A stretch of DNA of 64,000 bases, taken from assembly GCA_018222585.1 (NCBI GenBank), contig JAAFAB010000011.1, positions 30,868-94,867 of the forward strand, written 5' to 3'. Made by a program: the position numbers and the translations under genes. The notes beneath the pieces are model-generated. The model was not told the origin of the DNA, ran no database searches, and was given only the letters and a program-made list of their open reading frames with translations. The DNA comes from Paracoccaceae bacterium. Its GTDB lineage: Bacteria; Pseudomonadota; Alphaproteobacteria; Rhodobacterales; Rhodobacteraceae. Of the stretch, positions 54,818 through 62,536 are shown piece by piece (position 1 is the stretch's first letter; each line of letters begins with the position of its first letter).

Positions 54818-55291
54818 CTAGCCCTTCGCGGCCTTCTGCATCTCGGCGGCAAACTCTCGGCGCAGCTTCTTGCGGATCTTCGCGGCGCTCAGGCGCTTCT
54901 CTTCTTCCTCGGTCAGCACCTGCAGCTCTGGCACCTCGACCGGGCTGCCCTGGTCATCCACGGCAACCATGGTGAAGTAGCACGAATTGGTATGCCGCGA
55001 GCGGCCCGAGCGGATCTCCTGCGCCTCGACGCGGATGCCGATCTCCATCGAAGTGCGCCCCGCGTGGTTCACGCTGGCGCGGAAGGTGACCAGTTCGCCG
55101 ACATTGATCGGCTCCTTGAACATCACCTGGTCGACCGAGAGCGTGACGGCATACTGGCGCGAGTAGCGGGACGCACAGGAAAAGGCCACGCGGTCCAGCA
55201 GGTTCAGCAGCGCGCCGCCATGCACCTTGCCGCTGAAGTTGGCCATGTCGGGGGTCATCAGGACGGTCATTTCCAGCTTGCGGGGATCCAT
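54818..55291 (-). CDS. Acyl-CoA thioesterase, hotdog fold
   Basis: A 157-residue YciA/BFIT-like thioesterase: NFSGKVHGGALLNLLDRVAF with the catalytic Asp in the hotdog helix, SVDQVMFKEPINVGELV, and GRTSMEIGIRVEAQ. A helical Lys/Arg-rich tail follows. Cleaves fatty acyl-CoA; substrate range unknown. Confidence 0.88.
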   Translation of the reverse strand: MDPRKLEMTVLMTPDMANFSGKVHGGALLNLLDRVAFSCASRYSRQYAVTLSVDQVMFKEPINVGELVTFRASVNHAGRTSMEIGIRVEAQEIRSGRSRHTNSCYFTMVAVDDQGSPVEVPELQVLTEEEEKRLSAAKIRKKLRREFAAEMQKAAKG

Positions 55292-55510
55292 GGGGTGCTC
55301 CGGTCTTGGGTGCTGGCCTCATATTCGGAACTTCCTCCGACGGGTCCAGAGAAGATCACGCCCCGACGCCTGGCCGGTCGCGACTGTGACAAATCCGGGC
55401 ATTCGGGGCCAGGATGGGGGGCCAGGATGCGGGACCGGGGGACAGCGGGAAGACGGCTTGCCAAGATCATAGGGGGGATACCCCCCCTTCCGCCGCCGGG
55501 AGGCAACGAA

Positions 55511-55533
55511 GGTGGATTGCCATCCACCCTACG
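55511..55533. repeat. Palindromic repeat, CGTAGGGTGG family
   Basis: GGTGGAT-TGCC-ATCCACC followed by CTACG; the minus strand reads CGTAGGGTGGAT. A diverged member of the family at 50127, 50199, 56762 and 61597. Confidence 0.6.
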
Positions 55534-55620
55534 CGGCCCGACAGGCCCGCCACCCCCGGCGAGGGCGCGCCATACTGCACCTGACCCTGCCCCGGAAAGG
55601 GCCGGTCTTCAGGACCGGCC

Positions 55621-55754
55621 GCAGGGGGCTCCGCCCGCTCGCACCTCAAACCCTCCCCCGGAGGCTTTGCCCCTGCGGGGATCGGTGGCAGGGGGCTCCG
55701 CCCGCTCGCACCACAAACCCTCCCCCGGAGGCTTTGCCCCTGCGGGGATCGGTG
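55621..55754. repeat. 67-bp tandem direct duplication
   Basis: Two adjacent copies (55621-55687 and 55688-55754) identical except for one base (cacctc versus caccac, near the middle). Each starts GCAGGGGGCTCCGCC and ends GCGGGGATCGGTG, and contains GGAGGCTTTGCCCC. The second copy ends one base before the stop codon of the oxygenase gene, so it lies in its 3' untranslated region. Near-identity implies a recent event. Confidence 0.9.
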
Positions 55755-55755
55755 C

Positions 55756-56376
55756 TCACACCCACTTATAGTTGAAACTGACCGAAATGCGGTCTTCTTC
55801 GGTCATGTTCATCGGCACCTCGTGGCGCAGCCAGCTTTCCCAGAGCAGCACCTCGCCGACCTCGGGCCTGACATAGATGAAAGGCTTCAACTCTTCCCGC
55901 GCCTCCTTGGCACGGGTCGGCGCCGCCATCATCATCGCCAGCCGCGGGTCCTCAAGCTTCAGCGCCGATGTCCCCTCGGGCATCGCGACATAGGTCGTTC
56001 CCGAGATCACCGAATGCGGGTGAATATGCGCGCTGTGGGTGCCGCCCTCCGGCAGGATGTTGATCCAGAGATCTTCCAGCTCCAGCTTGCCCTCACCCAG
56101 TTCGAAAGCCAGGTCCGCGGCGAAGGCCGCCACATGCAGATCCAGCGCCTTCTTCACGTCCTCGAAGATCGGAAACCGCCAGGCCAGGTCGGTCAGCGAG
56201 GCATAGGAGGTATATCCCGGATAGTCGTTGGCCTCGCACCACTCCTGCCCCGCCTCGTCATCCTCGGCGATGGAATAGCACGACGTCTCCAACTCCTCGG
56301 CATCGACGCCGGGCCCCTTCTCGTTCAGGGCGGCGCGATAGAGACGGGTGGCAAAGAGCGAACGGATCTCGGACAT
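55756..56376 (-). CDS. TIGR02466-type putative 2OG-Fe(II) oxygenase
   Basis: A 206-residue protein. The core HIHPHSVISGTTYVAMPEG, LEDPRLAMMMAAP and RHEVPMN carries the His residues expected to bind iron in this oxygenase-like family. The N-terminal part (SLFATRLYRAALNE) is typical too. Reaction unknown. The start at 56376 excludes a 90-residue frame extension through repeat DNA. Confidence 0.82.
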   Translation of the reverse strand: MSEIRSLFATRLYRAALNEKGPGVDAEELETSCYSIAEDDEAGQEWCEANDYPGYTSYASLTDLAWRFPIFEDVKKALDLHVAAFAADLAFELGEGKLELEDLWINILPEGGTHSAHIHPHSVISGTTYVAMPEGTSALKLEDPRLAMMMAAPTRAKEAREELKPFIYVRPEVGEVLLWESWLRHEVPMNMTEEDRISVSFNYKWV

Positions 56377-56487
56377 GGGACAGCCTCGGCAACAAAGGGG
56401 TTCACTGCCGCCATAGCGCGGGTCCCGGGCCAAGAAAAGCCTCTCCGGACAGAGTCCCCGGCCCGATCCCGCGCGCCAGGCCCCCTG

Positions 56488-56549
56488 CCCATCCGACGGC
56501 GGCAAATACTGCGGGGGTGTCCGCGCCAGCGGACGGGGGCAGAGCCCCC
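56488..56549. repeat. Dispersed roughly 60-bp element, copy 1
   Basis: Starts CCCATCCGACGGCGGCAAAT, contains CCGCGCCAGCGGACGGGGGC and ends AGAGCCCCC. A second copy follows at 56642 in the same orientation. The minus strand reads GGGGGCTCTGCCCC then GCAGTATTTGCCGCC, a pattern I associate with intergenic repeats of Rhodobacterales. Confidence 0.65.
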
Positions 56550-56641
56550 GACCTGTCTCCGCGTTGCGCCGTGCCGCGACGGGGCGCCGGCCTCCCGCCT
56601 GCCCCATCCCACTATCGCCATCCCGAACGCGGAGCCCCCCT

Positions 56642-56702
56642 CCCATTCGATGGCCAGAAATACTCTAGGGGACCCGCGCCAGCGGGTAGGGGCAAAGCCC
56701 CC
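56642..56702. repeat. Dispersed roughly 60-bp element, copy 2
   Basis: CCCATTCGATGGCCAGAAAT, then CCCGCGCCAGCGGGTAGGGG and CAAAGCCCCC: same order of blocks and similar length as copy 1, with about one base in four different. Confidence 0.65.
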
Positions 56703-56714
56703 CTGCGCCACCTC

Positions 56715-56754
56715 GAAAAAAGAAAACCCCCGGCACCTGAAGCACCGGGGGTTT
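56715..56754 (-). terminator. Terminator after rplP (end of the rplB-rplP unit)
   Basis: AAACCCCCGG/CCGGGGGTTT stem with an 11-base loop; the minus strand continues TTTTCTTTTTT. It lies 36 bp after the rplP stop and cuts the S10 operon from rpmC. Confidence 0.88.
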
Positions 56755-56761
56755 CCGATCT

Positions 56762-56784
56762 CGTAGGGCGGGAGATATCCCGCC
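56762..56784. repeat. Palindromic repeat, CGTAGGGTGG family
   Basis: CGTAGGGCGGGAGATATCCC then GCC; arms GGCGGGA/TCCCGCC. Its loop GATA equals that of the 50199 copy, with a compensating T-to-C / A-to-G change in the stem. Confidence 0.7.
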
Positions 56785-56790
56785 TTCCGC

Positions 56791-57204
56791 TTACCAGTCT
56801 TCGCGAACGACGACGCGGGTCTTGACGGGCAGCTTCATCGACGCCAGGCGCAGGGCCTCGCGTGCGACGCCCTCGGAGACACCGTCGATCTCGAACATGA
56901 TCCGGCCGGGCTTGACCTTGCAGGCCCAGTAATCGACCGAACCCTTACCTTTACCCATACGGACTTCGACGGGCTTCGAGGTGACGGGGGTGTCGGGGAA
57001 GATCCGGATCCAGACCCGGCCCTGACGCTTCATGTGGCGCGTCATGGCACGGCGGGCTGCTTCGATCTGGCGTGCGGTCACACGCTCGGGCTGGGTAGCC
57101 TTGAGGCCATAGGTCCCGAAGTTCAGGTCGGAGCCGCCTTTTGCCTGGCCGTGGATCCGGCCCTTGTGCATCTTGCGGAATTTTGTGCGTTTCGGTTGAA
57201 GCAT
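56791..57204 (-). CDS. rplP: 50S ribosomal protein L16
   Basis: A 137-residue L16: [40 protein letters not shown] and [19 protein letters not shown]. Complete; last gene before a terminator. Confidence 0.97.
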   Translation of the reverse strand: MLQPKRTKFRKMHKGRIHGQAKGGSDLNFGTYGLKATQPERVTARQIEAARRAMTRHMKRQGRVWIRIFPDTPVTSKPVEVRMGKGKGSVDYWACKVKPGRIMFEIDGVSEGVAREALRLASMKLPVKTRVVVREDW

Positions 57205-57216
57205 CTTTCTGTCTCC

Positions 57217-57936
57217 TTACCGGTCGCGATCGCGGCGGCCACCGGCGCCACGAGGTGCCGGACCGTCCTGCAGTTCCTGCGCCTTGCGGTCGCGGGCCTG
57301 CGGATCGTGCTCCATGATCTCGCCTTTGAAGATCCAGACCTTGATCCCGATGATACCATAGGGGGTCATGGCTTCGGCGTGCGCATAGTCGATGTCGGCG
57401 CGCAGGGTGTGCAGGGGCACACGGCCTTCGCGGTACCACTCGGTCCGTGCGATCTCGGCACCGCCCAGACGGCCGGCGACGTTCACACGGATACCCAGCG
57501 AGCCCATGCGCATGGCGTTCTGAACAGACCGCTTCATGGCACGACGGAAGGACACACGACGTTCCAGCTGCTGAGCGATGGACTCGGCAACCAGCATGGC
57601 GTCCAGTTCCGGCTTGCGGACTTCGACGATGTTCAGGTGCAGTTCGGAGTCGGTCATCTTGGCCAGCTTCTTGCGAAGCACCTCGATGTCCGCGCCCTTC
57701 TTGCCGATGATCACGCCCGGACGTGCGGTGTGAATGGTCACACGGCACTTCTTGTGGGGGCGCTCGATGATCACGCGGGCAATACCGGCCTGCTTGCACT
57801 CGGTCTTGATGAACTCACGGATCTTGACGTCTTCCAGAAGAAGATCACCGAAATCCTTGGTGTCGGCGTACCAACGCGAATCCCAGGTGCGGTTGACCTG
57901 GAGGCGCATGCCGATCGGATTGACTTTCTGACCCAT
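57217..57936 (-). CDS. rpsC: 30S ribosomal protein S3
   Basis: A 239-residue S3: [22 protein letters not shown] motif [20 protein letters not shown] and [20 protein letters not shown]. The tail [13 protein letters not shown] is basic. One-base overlap with rplV. Confidence 0.97.
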   Translation of the reverse strand: MGQKVNPIGMRLQVNRTWDSRWYADTKDFGDLLLEDVKIREFIKTECKQAGIARVIIERPHKKCRVTIHTARPGVIIGKKGADIEVLRKKLAKMTDSELHLNIVEVRKPELDAMLVAESIAQQLERRVSFRRAMKRSVQNAMRMGSLGIRVNVAGRLGGAEIARTEWYREGRVPLHTLRADIDYAHAEAMTPYGIIGIKVWIFKGEIMEHDPQARDRKAQELQDGPAPRGAGGRRDRDR

Positions 57937-58316
57937 TAGGCTTGCTCCTCGACCTGACGCACCTTGATGGTGATTTCCGAGAACGGCTTCATGATCTTGC
58001 CGTAGCGGCCACGTGCCCGGGGACGGCCACGCTTCATCACGAGGTTCTTGCCGACCCAGGCTTCGGCGACGATCAGCTCGTCGACGTCCAGGCCGTGATT
58101 GTTCTCGGCATTGGCGATGGCGGACTGAAGGCACTTCTTCACGTCCTGCGCGATACGCTTCTTCGAGAAGGTCAGATCGGTCAGAGCCCGGTCAACCTTC
58201 TTGCCGCGGATCAGCTGAGCCACCAGGTTCAGCTTCTGCGGGCTGGTGCGAAGCATGCGCAGCTTGGCCATGGCCTCGTTGTCTGCCACGCGGCGGGGAT
58301 TTTTTTCCTGACCCAT
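57936..58316 (-). CDS. rplV: 50S ribosomal protein L22
   Basis: A 126-residue L22: [40 protein letters not shown] and [15 protein letters not shown] forming the exit-tunnel loop. Complete. Confidence 0.97.
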   Translation of the reverse strand: MGQEKNPRRVADNEAMAKLRMLRTSPQKLNLVAQLIRGKKVDRALTDLTFSKKRIAQDVKKCLQSAIANAENNHGLDVDELIVAEAWVGKNLVMKRGRPRARGRYGKIMKPFSEITIKVRQVEEQA

Positions 58317-58319
58317 GAC

Positions 58320-58598
58320 TTACTTCCGCTTCGCTTTTTTGTCAGCGGCGTGACCGTAGTAGGTCCGGCTCGGCGAGTATTCACCGAACTTCTGACCGAT
58401 CATGTCTTCCGTGACGTTGACAGGGATATGCTTCTGGCCGTTGTAGACGCCGAAGGTCAGACCCACGAACTGGGGCAGGATCGTCGAACGGCGGGACCAG
58501 ATCTTGATGACTTCATTACGACCGCTTTCGCGTGCCGCTTCGGCCTTCTTCAGGACGTAAGCGTCAACGAAGGGGCCTTTCCAAACAGAACGTGCCAT
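58320..58598 (-). CDS. rpsS: 30S ribosomal protein S19
   Basis: A 92-residue S19: [40 protein letters not shown] and [20 protein letters not shown]. Complete; 3 bp from both neighbours. Confidence 0.97.
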   Translation of the reverse strand: MARSVWKGPFVDAYVLKKAEAARESGRNEVIKIWSRRSTILPQFVGLTFGVYNGQKHIPVNVTEDMIGQKFGEYSPSRTYYGHAADKKAKRK

Positions 58599-58601
58599 AG
58601 G

Positions 58602-59441
58602 TTAGCGACCCTTCTTCTTCGCGTGACGGCTACGGATGATGTACTTGTCCGTGGCCTTGTTCTTGCGGGTTTTCGCACCCTTGGTCGGCTTACCCCAGGG
58701 GGTAACGGGGTGACGGCCACCAGAGGTACGGCCTTCACCACCACCATGGGGGTGGTCGATCGGGTTCATGACGACACCACGGACCGACGGACGGATGCCC
58801 TTGTGCCGCATGCGGCCGGCTTTACCGTAGTTCTGGTTCGAGTTGTCGGGGTTCGAGACCGCGCCGACGGTGGCCAGGCATTCCTGGCGGACCATGCGCA
58901 GTTCACCCGAGCTGAGGCGGATCTGGGCGTAGCCACCGTCACGGCCGACGAACTGGGCGTAGGTGCCAGCGGCGCGTGCGATCTGGCCACCCTTGCCGGG
59001 CTTCAGCTCGATGTTGTGAACGATGGTACCGATCGGCAGGCCCGAGAAGGGCATTGCGTTGCCGGGCTTGATGTCGGCCTTCTGCGAAGAGACGACCTTG
59101 TCACCAACGGCCAGGCGCTGCGGCGCGAGGATGTAGGCTTTTTCACCATCGACATACTGGATCAGCGCGATGAACGCGGTGCGGTTCGGGTCATATTCGA
59201 TCCGCAGGACGACGCCTTCGACGTCAACCTTGCTGCGTTTGAAATCGACGATCCGGTAGAGGCGCTTAGCGCCACCGCCACGACGGCGGGAGGTGATACG
59301 TCCGGTGTTGTTCCGGCCGCCCGACTTCGTCAGACCCTCGGTGAGGGCTTTGACGGGGCGTCCTTTGTACAGCTCCGAACGGTCGATCAGCACCAGCCCG
59401 CGCTGGCCCGGCGTCGTCGGCTTATACGACTTGAGTGCCAT
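58602..59441 (-). CDS. rplB: 50S ribosomal protein L2
   Basis: A 279-residue L2: [40 protein letters not shown] and [20 protein letters not shown] with the peptidyl-transferase-associated His. It starts a transcription unit with its own promoter, because rplW lies 2.2 kb upstream behind foreign genes. Confidence 0.97.
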   Translation of the reverse strand: MALKSYKPTTPGQRGLVLIDRSELYKGRPVKALTEGLTKSGGRNNTGRITSRRRGGGAKRLYRIVDFKRSKVDVEGVVLRIEYDPNRTAFIALIQYVDGEKAYILAPQRLAVGDKVVSSQKADIKPGNAMPFSGLPIGTIVHNIELKPGKGGQIARAAGTYAQFVGRDGGYAQIRLSSGELRMVRQECLATVGAVSNPDNSNQNYGKAGRMRHKGIRPSVRGVVMNPIDHPHGGGEGRTSGGRHPVTPWGKPTKGAKTRKNKATDKYIIRSRHAKKKGR

Positions 59442-59616
59442 GCTTTCTGTCTTCCGTTTAGCAAGCGCCACCCTCGTTTGGTCCGGAAAAGTCGGGCCGG
59501 GGTCCACGTGAGGCGGCTATGTATTGGGTATTTGCCGGGCGGTTGGAAGTGCCGCCGCTGACAGACTACCCGGATGTTACAGGGCCCCGAAGGTCCCCAG
59601 GCGTCAAACACCCGAA

Positions 59617-59639
59617 GGCCCCGGAGCGAATCCGGGGCC
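59617..59639 (-). promoter_or_regulatory. Hairpin in the rplB leader
   Basis: Perfect 9-bp stem GGCCCCGGA/TCCGGGGCC with a 5-base loop. It would start about 8 bases into the roughly 205-base leader predicted from the promoter at 59654-59682. It may be an mRNA stability element or part of ribosomal-protein autoregulation. No T-tract follows at once. Confidence 0.5.
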
Positions 59640-59653
59640 GTCAGGATTGGGCG

Positions 59654-59682
59654 CGTATAGCAAGGTGAGGGTGGGGTGGCAA
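59654..59682 (-). promoter_or_regulatory. Promoter of the rplB-rpsS-rplV-rpsC-rplP unit
   Basis: On the minus strand -35 TTGCCA (59682-59677), a 17-bp spacer and -10 TATACG (59659-59654). Position and direction fit a unit that has lost read-through from rplW. Confidence 0.6.
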
Positions 59683-59737
59683 GGGGTGTGGGTGGCGCAG
59701 GCTGCTTACGCGACACCTCCAGCACCTGGTTAAGACA

Positions 59738-59753
59738 ATGGAAACATTTCCAT
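59738..59753. promoter_or_regulatory. Perfect palindromic operator before the cassette
   Basis: ATGGAAA-CA-TTTCCAT, 7-bp arms with a 2-base centre. A possible plus-strand promoter has -35 AAGACA ending at 59737 and -10 TAGTTT at 59757-59762, so the palindrome fills the spacer. The HTH protein encoded at 59958 is the obvious candidate to bind it. Confidence 0.6.
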
Positions 59754-59791
59754 GCCTAGTTTAGGCCACATATCCCGAATTGGAGGCTCAA

Positions 59792-59971
59792 ATGACAAAA
59801 TATGACCACCACGTCCAAAAAGCAGACTTCTCCGCAATGAACATCATGAGAATGATACTAGCCAGACGAAGACCCGCTAGAAAAAGGATGGCGGTTCTCT
59901 TGCAAGTCCTCGGTCTCCGGCTGAGCTACGAGCTCGAAACGGAGGAAAGGTCGACAAATGACCGGAGCTGA
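59792..59971 (+). CDS. Small basic protein, first gene of the low-GC cassette
   Basis: A 59-residue protein; GGAGG precedes the ATG by 7 bases. Met/Arg-rich (AMNIMRMILARRRPARKRMA) then a hydrophobic helix and an acidic tail. No family is recognised. Low GC compared with the ribosomal genes on either side and opposite orientation. Overlaps the next gene by 14 bases. Confidence 0.55.
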   Translation: MTKYDHHVQKADFSAMNIMRMILARRRPARKRMAVLLQVLGLRLSYELETEERSTNDRS

Positions 59972-60170
59972 TCTAAAGGCGTGGAGACACCGAAACCGCT
60001 ATCGTCAGGTGGATTTGCAGCGCGAGCTTCAACTTGGGTCTCGTGCAACTATTTCTTCTTGGGAAACGTCAGATGATAACTTACCAAGAACCTTGTATCT
60101 GGCTCTTACTGCGCTGGAGAGGATGCCGGAATTGCGCAACGTAGATGGCTATGAAAAGAGCTATCGTTGA
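59958..60170 (+). CDS. Small HTH regulator of the low-GC cassette
   Basis: A 70-residue XRE-like protein: LKAWRHRNRYRQVDLQRELQ then LGSRATISSWETSDDNLPRT, the typical helix-turn-helix with Trp in the position after the recognition helix. No other domain. It probably regulates the cassette through the ATGGAAACATTTCCAT palindrome upstream. It overlaps the first gene, so the two are co-translated. Confidence 0.7.
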   Translation: MTGADLKAWRHRNRYRQVDLQRELQLGSRATISSWETSDDNLPRTLYLALTALERMPELRNVDGYEKSYR

Positions 60171-60192
60171 CTTTTCCACAAGCATCTACCAA

Positions 60193-60213
60193 GCTCGTTG
60201 ACACCAAACGAGC
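60193..60213. promoter_or_regulatory. Inverted repeat before the third cassette gene
   Basis: GCTCGTT-GACACCA-AACGAGC: 7-bp perfect arms with a 7-base loop, ending 12 bases before the ATG at 60226. TTGACA overlaps the left arm. It could be an operator, or an RNA hairpin limiting translation. Confidence 0.5.
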
Positions 60214-60225
60214 GCAAACTTGATC

Positions 60226-60777
60226 ATGACAGAGGACCCAGTTCTCTTAGCCTTTGAACGGCAGCCTTTACTTTTCTTCTCGCCGTCGACAGCCTTGCAA
60301 GCGCAGGCCCTTTTAAGAGCGGGTGCGGAGATTAATCGGACCATCCTAAGTTACTTCGAGAATGATGAACGCTGCGCAATAATTGACTGCTCCAAAGCGA
60401 TTTCGGCGAATGACTTGTTCTGGCTATGGACACTTGGAGCGTACGAAGTCATCCGCACTATGAGCCAACATAAACATTGTTTTTCTGAGGAACTACAGAA
60501 CCGCATTGTCACGCAGAAGGGGCCACTTGCGACCCTGAGAATCCCATTCTCCAAGCAAGAATATAGAGGCCGCCCTGGAACTGACCCAATGTCAGCGTTT
60601 GCTTGCGGCCTGAATATTAGAGAAGGGATCATCTTCGATGTTCGGGGAAGCCGCATCACTTCCAAGGGCATCATATCCGAATTTACAACATTCGTAGATG
60701 GTATTTGTCTCGCTGAGATCTTGGAACCGCTACCAAGACTTGAGACCCGCCATGTCGGTCAGAAACCGCAAAGGTGA
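60226..60777 (+). CDS. Unknown protein, third gene of the low-GC cassette
   Basis: A 183-residue soluble protein. Mixed alpha/beta: ALQAQALLRAGAEINRTILS, CAIIDCSKAISANDLFWLWT, GLNIREGIIFDVRGSRITSK. Acidic residues and Cys are scattered without a known catalytic motif. No family is recognised and no signal peptide or membrane helix is seen. GC is far below its surroundings. An upstream TTG two codons earlier is a less likely start. Function could be defence, toxin-antitoxin or neutral; nothing here decides. Confidence 0.65.
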   Translation: MTEDPVLLAFERQPLLFFSPSTALQAQALLRAGAEINRTILSYFENDERCAIIDCSKAISANDLFWLWTLGAYEVIRTMSQHKHCFSEELQNRIVTQKGPLATLRIPFSKQEYRGRPGTDPMSAFACGLNIREGIIFDVRGSRITSKGIISEFTTFVDGICLAEILEPLPRLETRHVGQKPQR

Positions 60778-60831
60778 CGCAGTAGCCCTTCTGGTCTGCA
60801 AGAACTAGCATTTCTGGCTGCAACACTACAC

Positions 60832-61512
60832 TCACCGCCCCTTCCGCACCCCGGTCCAGACCGTATGCCGAGACCCCCTCTTCGTCCGTCCGGCCCGCAC
60901 CCCCTCTTCCTTCACATCAAAGTTCGCCCGCGCAAAGCGCTTGGCGAACCCGTGGCTCGGATGCGCCGACCAGACCGACAGCACCCCATGCACCGTCAGC
61001 GACCGGTGCGCGGCAGCCAAGCCAGCCTCTCCGTAAAGCACGTCGTTGCCGTCCCGCGTCAGCCCGTCCGGGCCGTTGTCCACGTCCAGCAGGATCATGT
61101 CCCAGCCAGCGGTGACCGAGGCGATCTCCTCTGCCACGTCGCCCGGGCGCAGCTCGACGCGGGGGTCCGACAGGCAGTCTCCGAAGACCGCGGACATCTC
61201 ATCCCGCGCCCAGCCGATCAGCTCGGGCACCACCTCTGACACGACGATCTGCGCGTCCGGCGGCGCCAGCTCCTGGGCCGCGCGCAGGGTGAAGCCCATG
61301 CCGAGGCCGCCGATCAGCACACGGGGCGCAGGCCGCGCGCCGAGGCGGGCGAAGGAGAGCGTGGCCAGGGCGATCTCGGACCCGCCGAGGCGCGAGTTCA
61401 TCAGCTCGTTGCCGTCGCCGAGGCGGATGGAGTACTCGGTGCCGCGCCGGAACAGGCGCAGGATGTCGCCCTCGGGCGCGCGCGCCGTGGCCAGGTCTTC
61501 CCAGGGGATCAT
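60832..61512 (-). CDS. Spermidine-synthase-like class I methyltransferase fold protein
   Basis: A 226-residue protein with the SAM-binding glycine motif VLIGGLGMGFTLRAA and the acidic residue in IVVSEVVPELIGWA, then MILLDVDNGPDGLT, as in spermidine-synthase-like proteins. The aminopropyl-transfer residues are not all visible, so the reaction is open. It lies in ribosomal orientation after the rplW terminator. Confidence 0.8.
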   Translation of the reverse strand: MIPWEDLATARAPEGDILRLFRRGTEYSIRLGDGNELMNSRLGGSEIALATLSFARLGARPAPRVLIGGLGMGFTLRAAQELAPPDAQIVVSEVVPELIGWARDEMSAVFGDCLSDPRVELRPGDVAEEIASVTAGWDMILLDVDNGPDGLTRDGNDVLYGEAGLAAAHRSLTVHGVLSVWSAHPSHGFAKRFARANFDVKEEGVRAGRTKRGSRHTVWTGVRKGR

Positions 61513-61557
61513 GGGTGCCTCCGTTCAAGCTGCGGGTCGGCTATGGCCCGCCAAAGG

Positions 61558-61585
61558 AAAAGCCCCCCGCCTTGCAGCGAGGGGC
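61558..61585 (-). terminator. Terminator after rplW
   Basis: GCCCCCCGC/GCGAGGGGC stem with one mismatch, 6-base loop and TTTT on the minus strand; 41 bp after the rplW stop. It cuts the S10 operon between rplW and rplB. Confidence 0.78.
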
Positions 61586-61596
61586 CCGTTTGTAAG

Positions 61597-61619
61597 CGTA
61601 GGGTGGGAGCGATCCCACC
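61597..61619. repeat. Palindromic repeat, CGTAGGGTGG family
   Basis: CGTAGGGTGGGAGCGATCCC then ACC; arms GGTGGGA/TCCCACC. It lies 6 bp from the rplW stop, inside the 3' untranslated region. Confidence 0.7.
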
Positions 61620-61625
61620 ACACGA

Positions 61626-61922
61626 TCAGAGACCGGTGGTCACGTCGATCGTGTTGCCCTCTTCGAGGGTCACATAGGCCTTCTTGACGTCCTTGCGCTT
61701 GCCGAGGGTGCCCCGGAAACGCTTGACCTTGCCCTTGGTGACGGTCGTGTTCACGGCCTTCACCTTGACGTTGAACAGGGCCTCGACGGCTTCCTTGATC
61801 ATCGGCTTGTTGGCGTCGATCGAGACTTCGAAAACAACCGCGTTGGCCTCGGAGGCCATGGTGGCTTTCTCGGTGATGACCGGCTTGCGGATCACGTCGT
61901 AGTGGTTTGCCTTGGCACTCAT
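61626..61922 (-). CDS. rplW: 50S ribosomal protein L23
   Basis: A 98-residue L23: [20 protein letters not shown] and [20 protein letters not shown]. Complete; last gene of the rpsJ-rplC-rplD-rplW unit. ATGA overlap with rplD. Confidence 0.97.
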   Translation of the reverse strand: MSAKANHYDVIRKPVITEKATMASEANAVVFEVSIDANKPMIKEAVEALFNVKVKAVNTTVTKGKVKRFRGTLGKRKDVKKAYVTLEEGNTIDVTTGL

Positions 61923-62536
61923 TTCAGTCGAGCCTCCAGAGCTTCGACAGCCGACTTCGTGAGCACCAGGGTGTCACGCTTCAGGATGTCGTACACGTTT
62001 GCGCCCATCGTCGGCAGGATATCCAGGCCTTCGATGTTGGCGGCGGCACGGGCGAAGCCTTCATTGACGGCGGCGCCGTCGATGATCAGAGCGCGCTTCC
62101 AGCCCAGGTTCGAAACCATCTTGGCCAGTGCGGCGGTCTTGCCCTCGGCCTCGGCGTTCTCGATGATGACCAGCGAGCCGGACTTCACCTTGGCCGAGAG
62201 GGCGTGCTTCAGACCCAGCTTGCGGAACTTCTTCGTCAGGTCGTGGCCGTGGCTACGCGGGGTCGGGCCCTTGTAGATACCACCCTTGCGGAAGATCGGC
62301 GCCTTGCGGGAGCCGTGGCGTGCGCCGCCGGTGCCCTTCTGGCGATAGATCTTCTTGGTCGAGTAGCTGACTTCCGACTTGGTCAGGACCTTGTGGGTCC
62401 CGGCCTGCGCCTTGTTACGCTGCCAGCGGACAACGCGGTGCAGGATGTCGGCACGGGGCTCCAGGCCGAAGATCTCGTCGCCGAGATCGACGGAACCGGC
62501 TGCCGAGCCGTCCAGTTTGATCACGTCGAGTTTCAT
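61919..62536 (-). CDS. rplD: 50S ribosomal protein L4
   Basis: A 205-residue L4: [40 protein letters not shown] forming the tunnel loop, and [21 protein letters not shown]4 is the autoregulator of the S10 operon in enterics. Overlaps rplC by 4 bases. Confidence 0.97.
   Translation of the reverse strand: MKLDVIKLDGSAAGSVDLGDEIFGLEPRADILHRVVRWQRNKAQAGTHKVLTKSEVSYSTKKIYRQKGTGGARHGSRKAPIFRKGGIYKGPTPRSHGHDLTKKFRKLGLKHALSAKVKSGSLVIIENAEAEGKTAALAKMVSNLGWKRALIIDGAAVNEGFARAAANIEGLDILPTMGANVYDILKRDTLVLTKSAVEALEARLK

Larger units (their letters stand above)
55292..55755. other. Repeat-rich spacer between thioesterase and oxygenase genes
   Basis: About 460 bp without a gene. It holds one GGTGGAT-N4-ATCCACC palindrome at 55511 and a 67-bp tandem duplication at 55621-55754. 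Open frames here are GC-rich artefacts. Confidence 0.6.
56377..56790. other. Repeat-rich spacer upstream of the oxygenase gene
   Basis: About 414 bp without a gene. It holds two copies of a roughly 60-bp element (56488 and 56642), the rplP terminator (56715-56754) and a CGTAGGGCGGG palindrome (56762). Confidence 0.65.
59442..59791. other. Divergent spacer between rplB and the low-GC cassette
   Basis: About 350 bp. Contains the rplB promoter (59654-59682), a leader hairpin (59617-59639) and a palindromic operator of the cassette (59738-59753). GC falls sharply to the right of about 59720, marking the cassette border. Confidence 0.6.

Noticed and set aside
55621..55754. CRISPR-like or transposon repeats
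   Set aside because: Only two head-to-tail copies with no spacer and no transposase; a simple tandem duplication explains it.
59517..59725. Frames across the rplB leader
   Set aside because: They cover promoter and hairpin elements, lack ribosome sites and show no recognisable protein.
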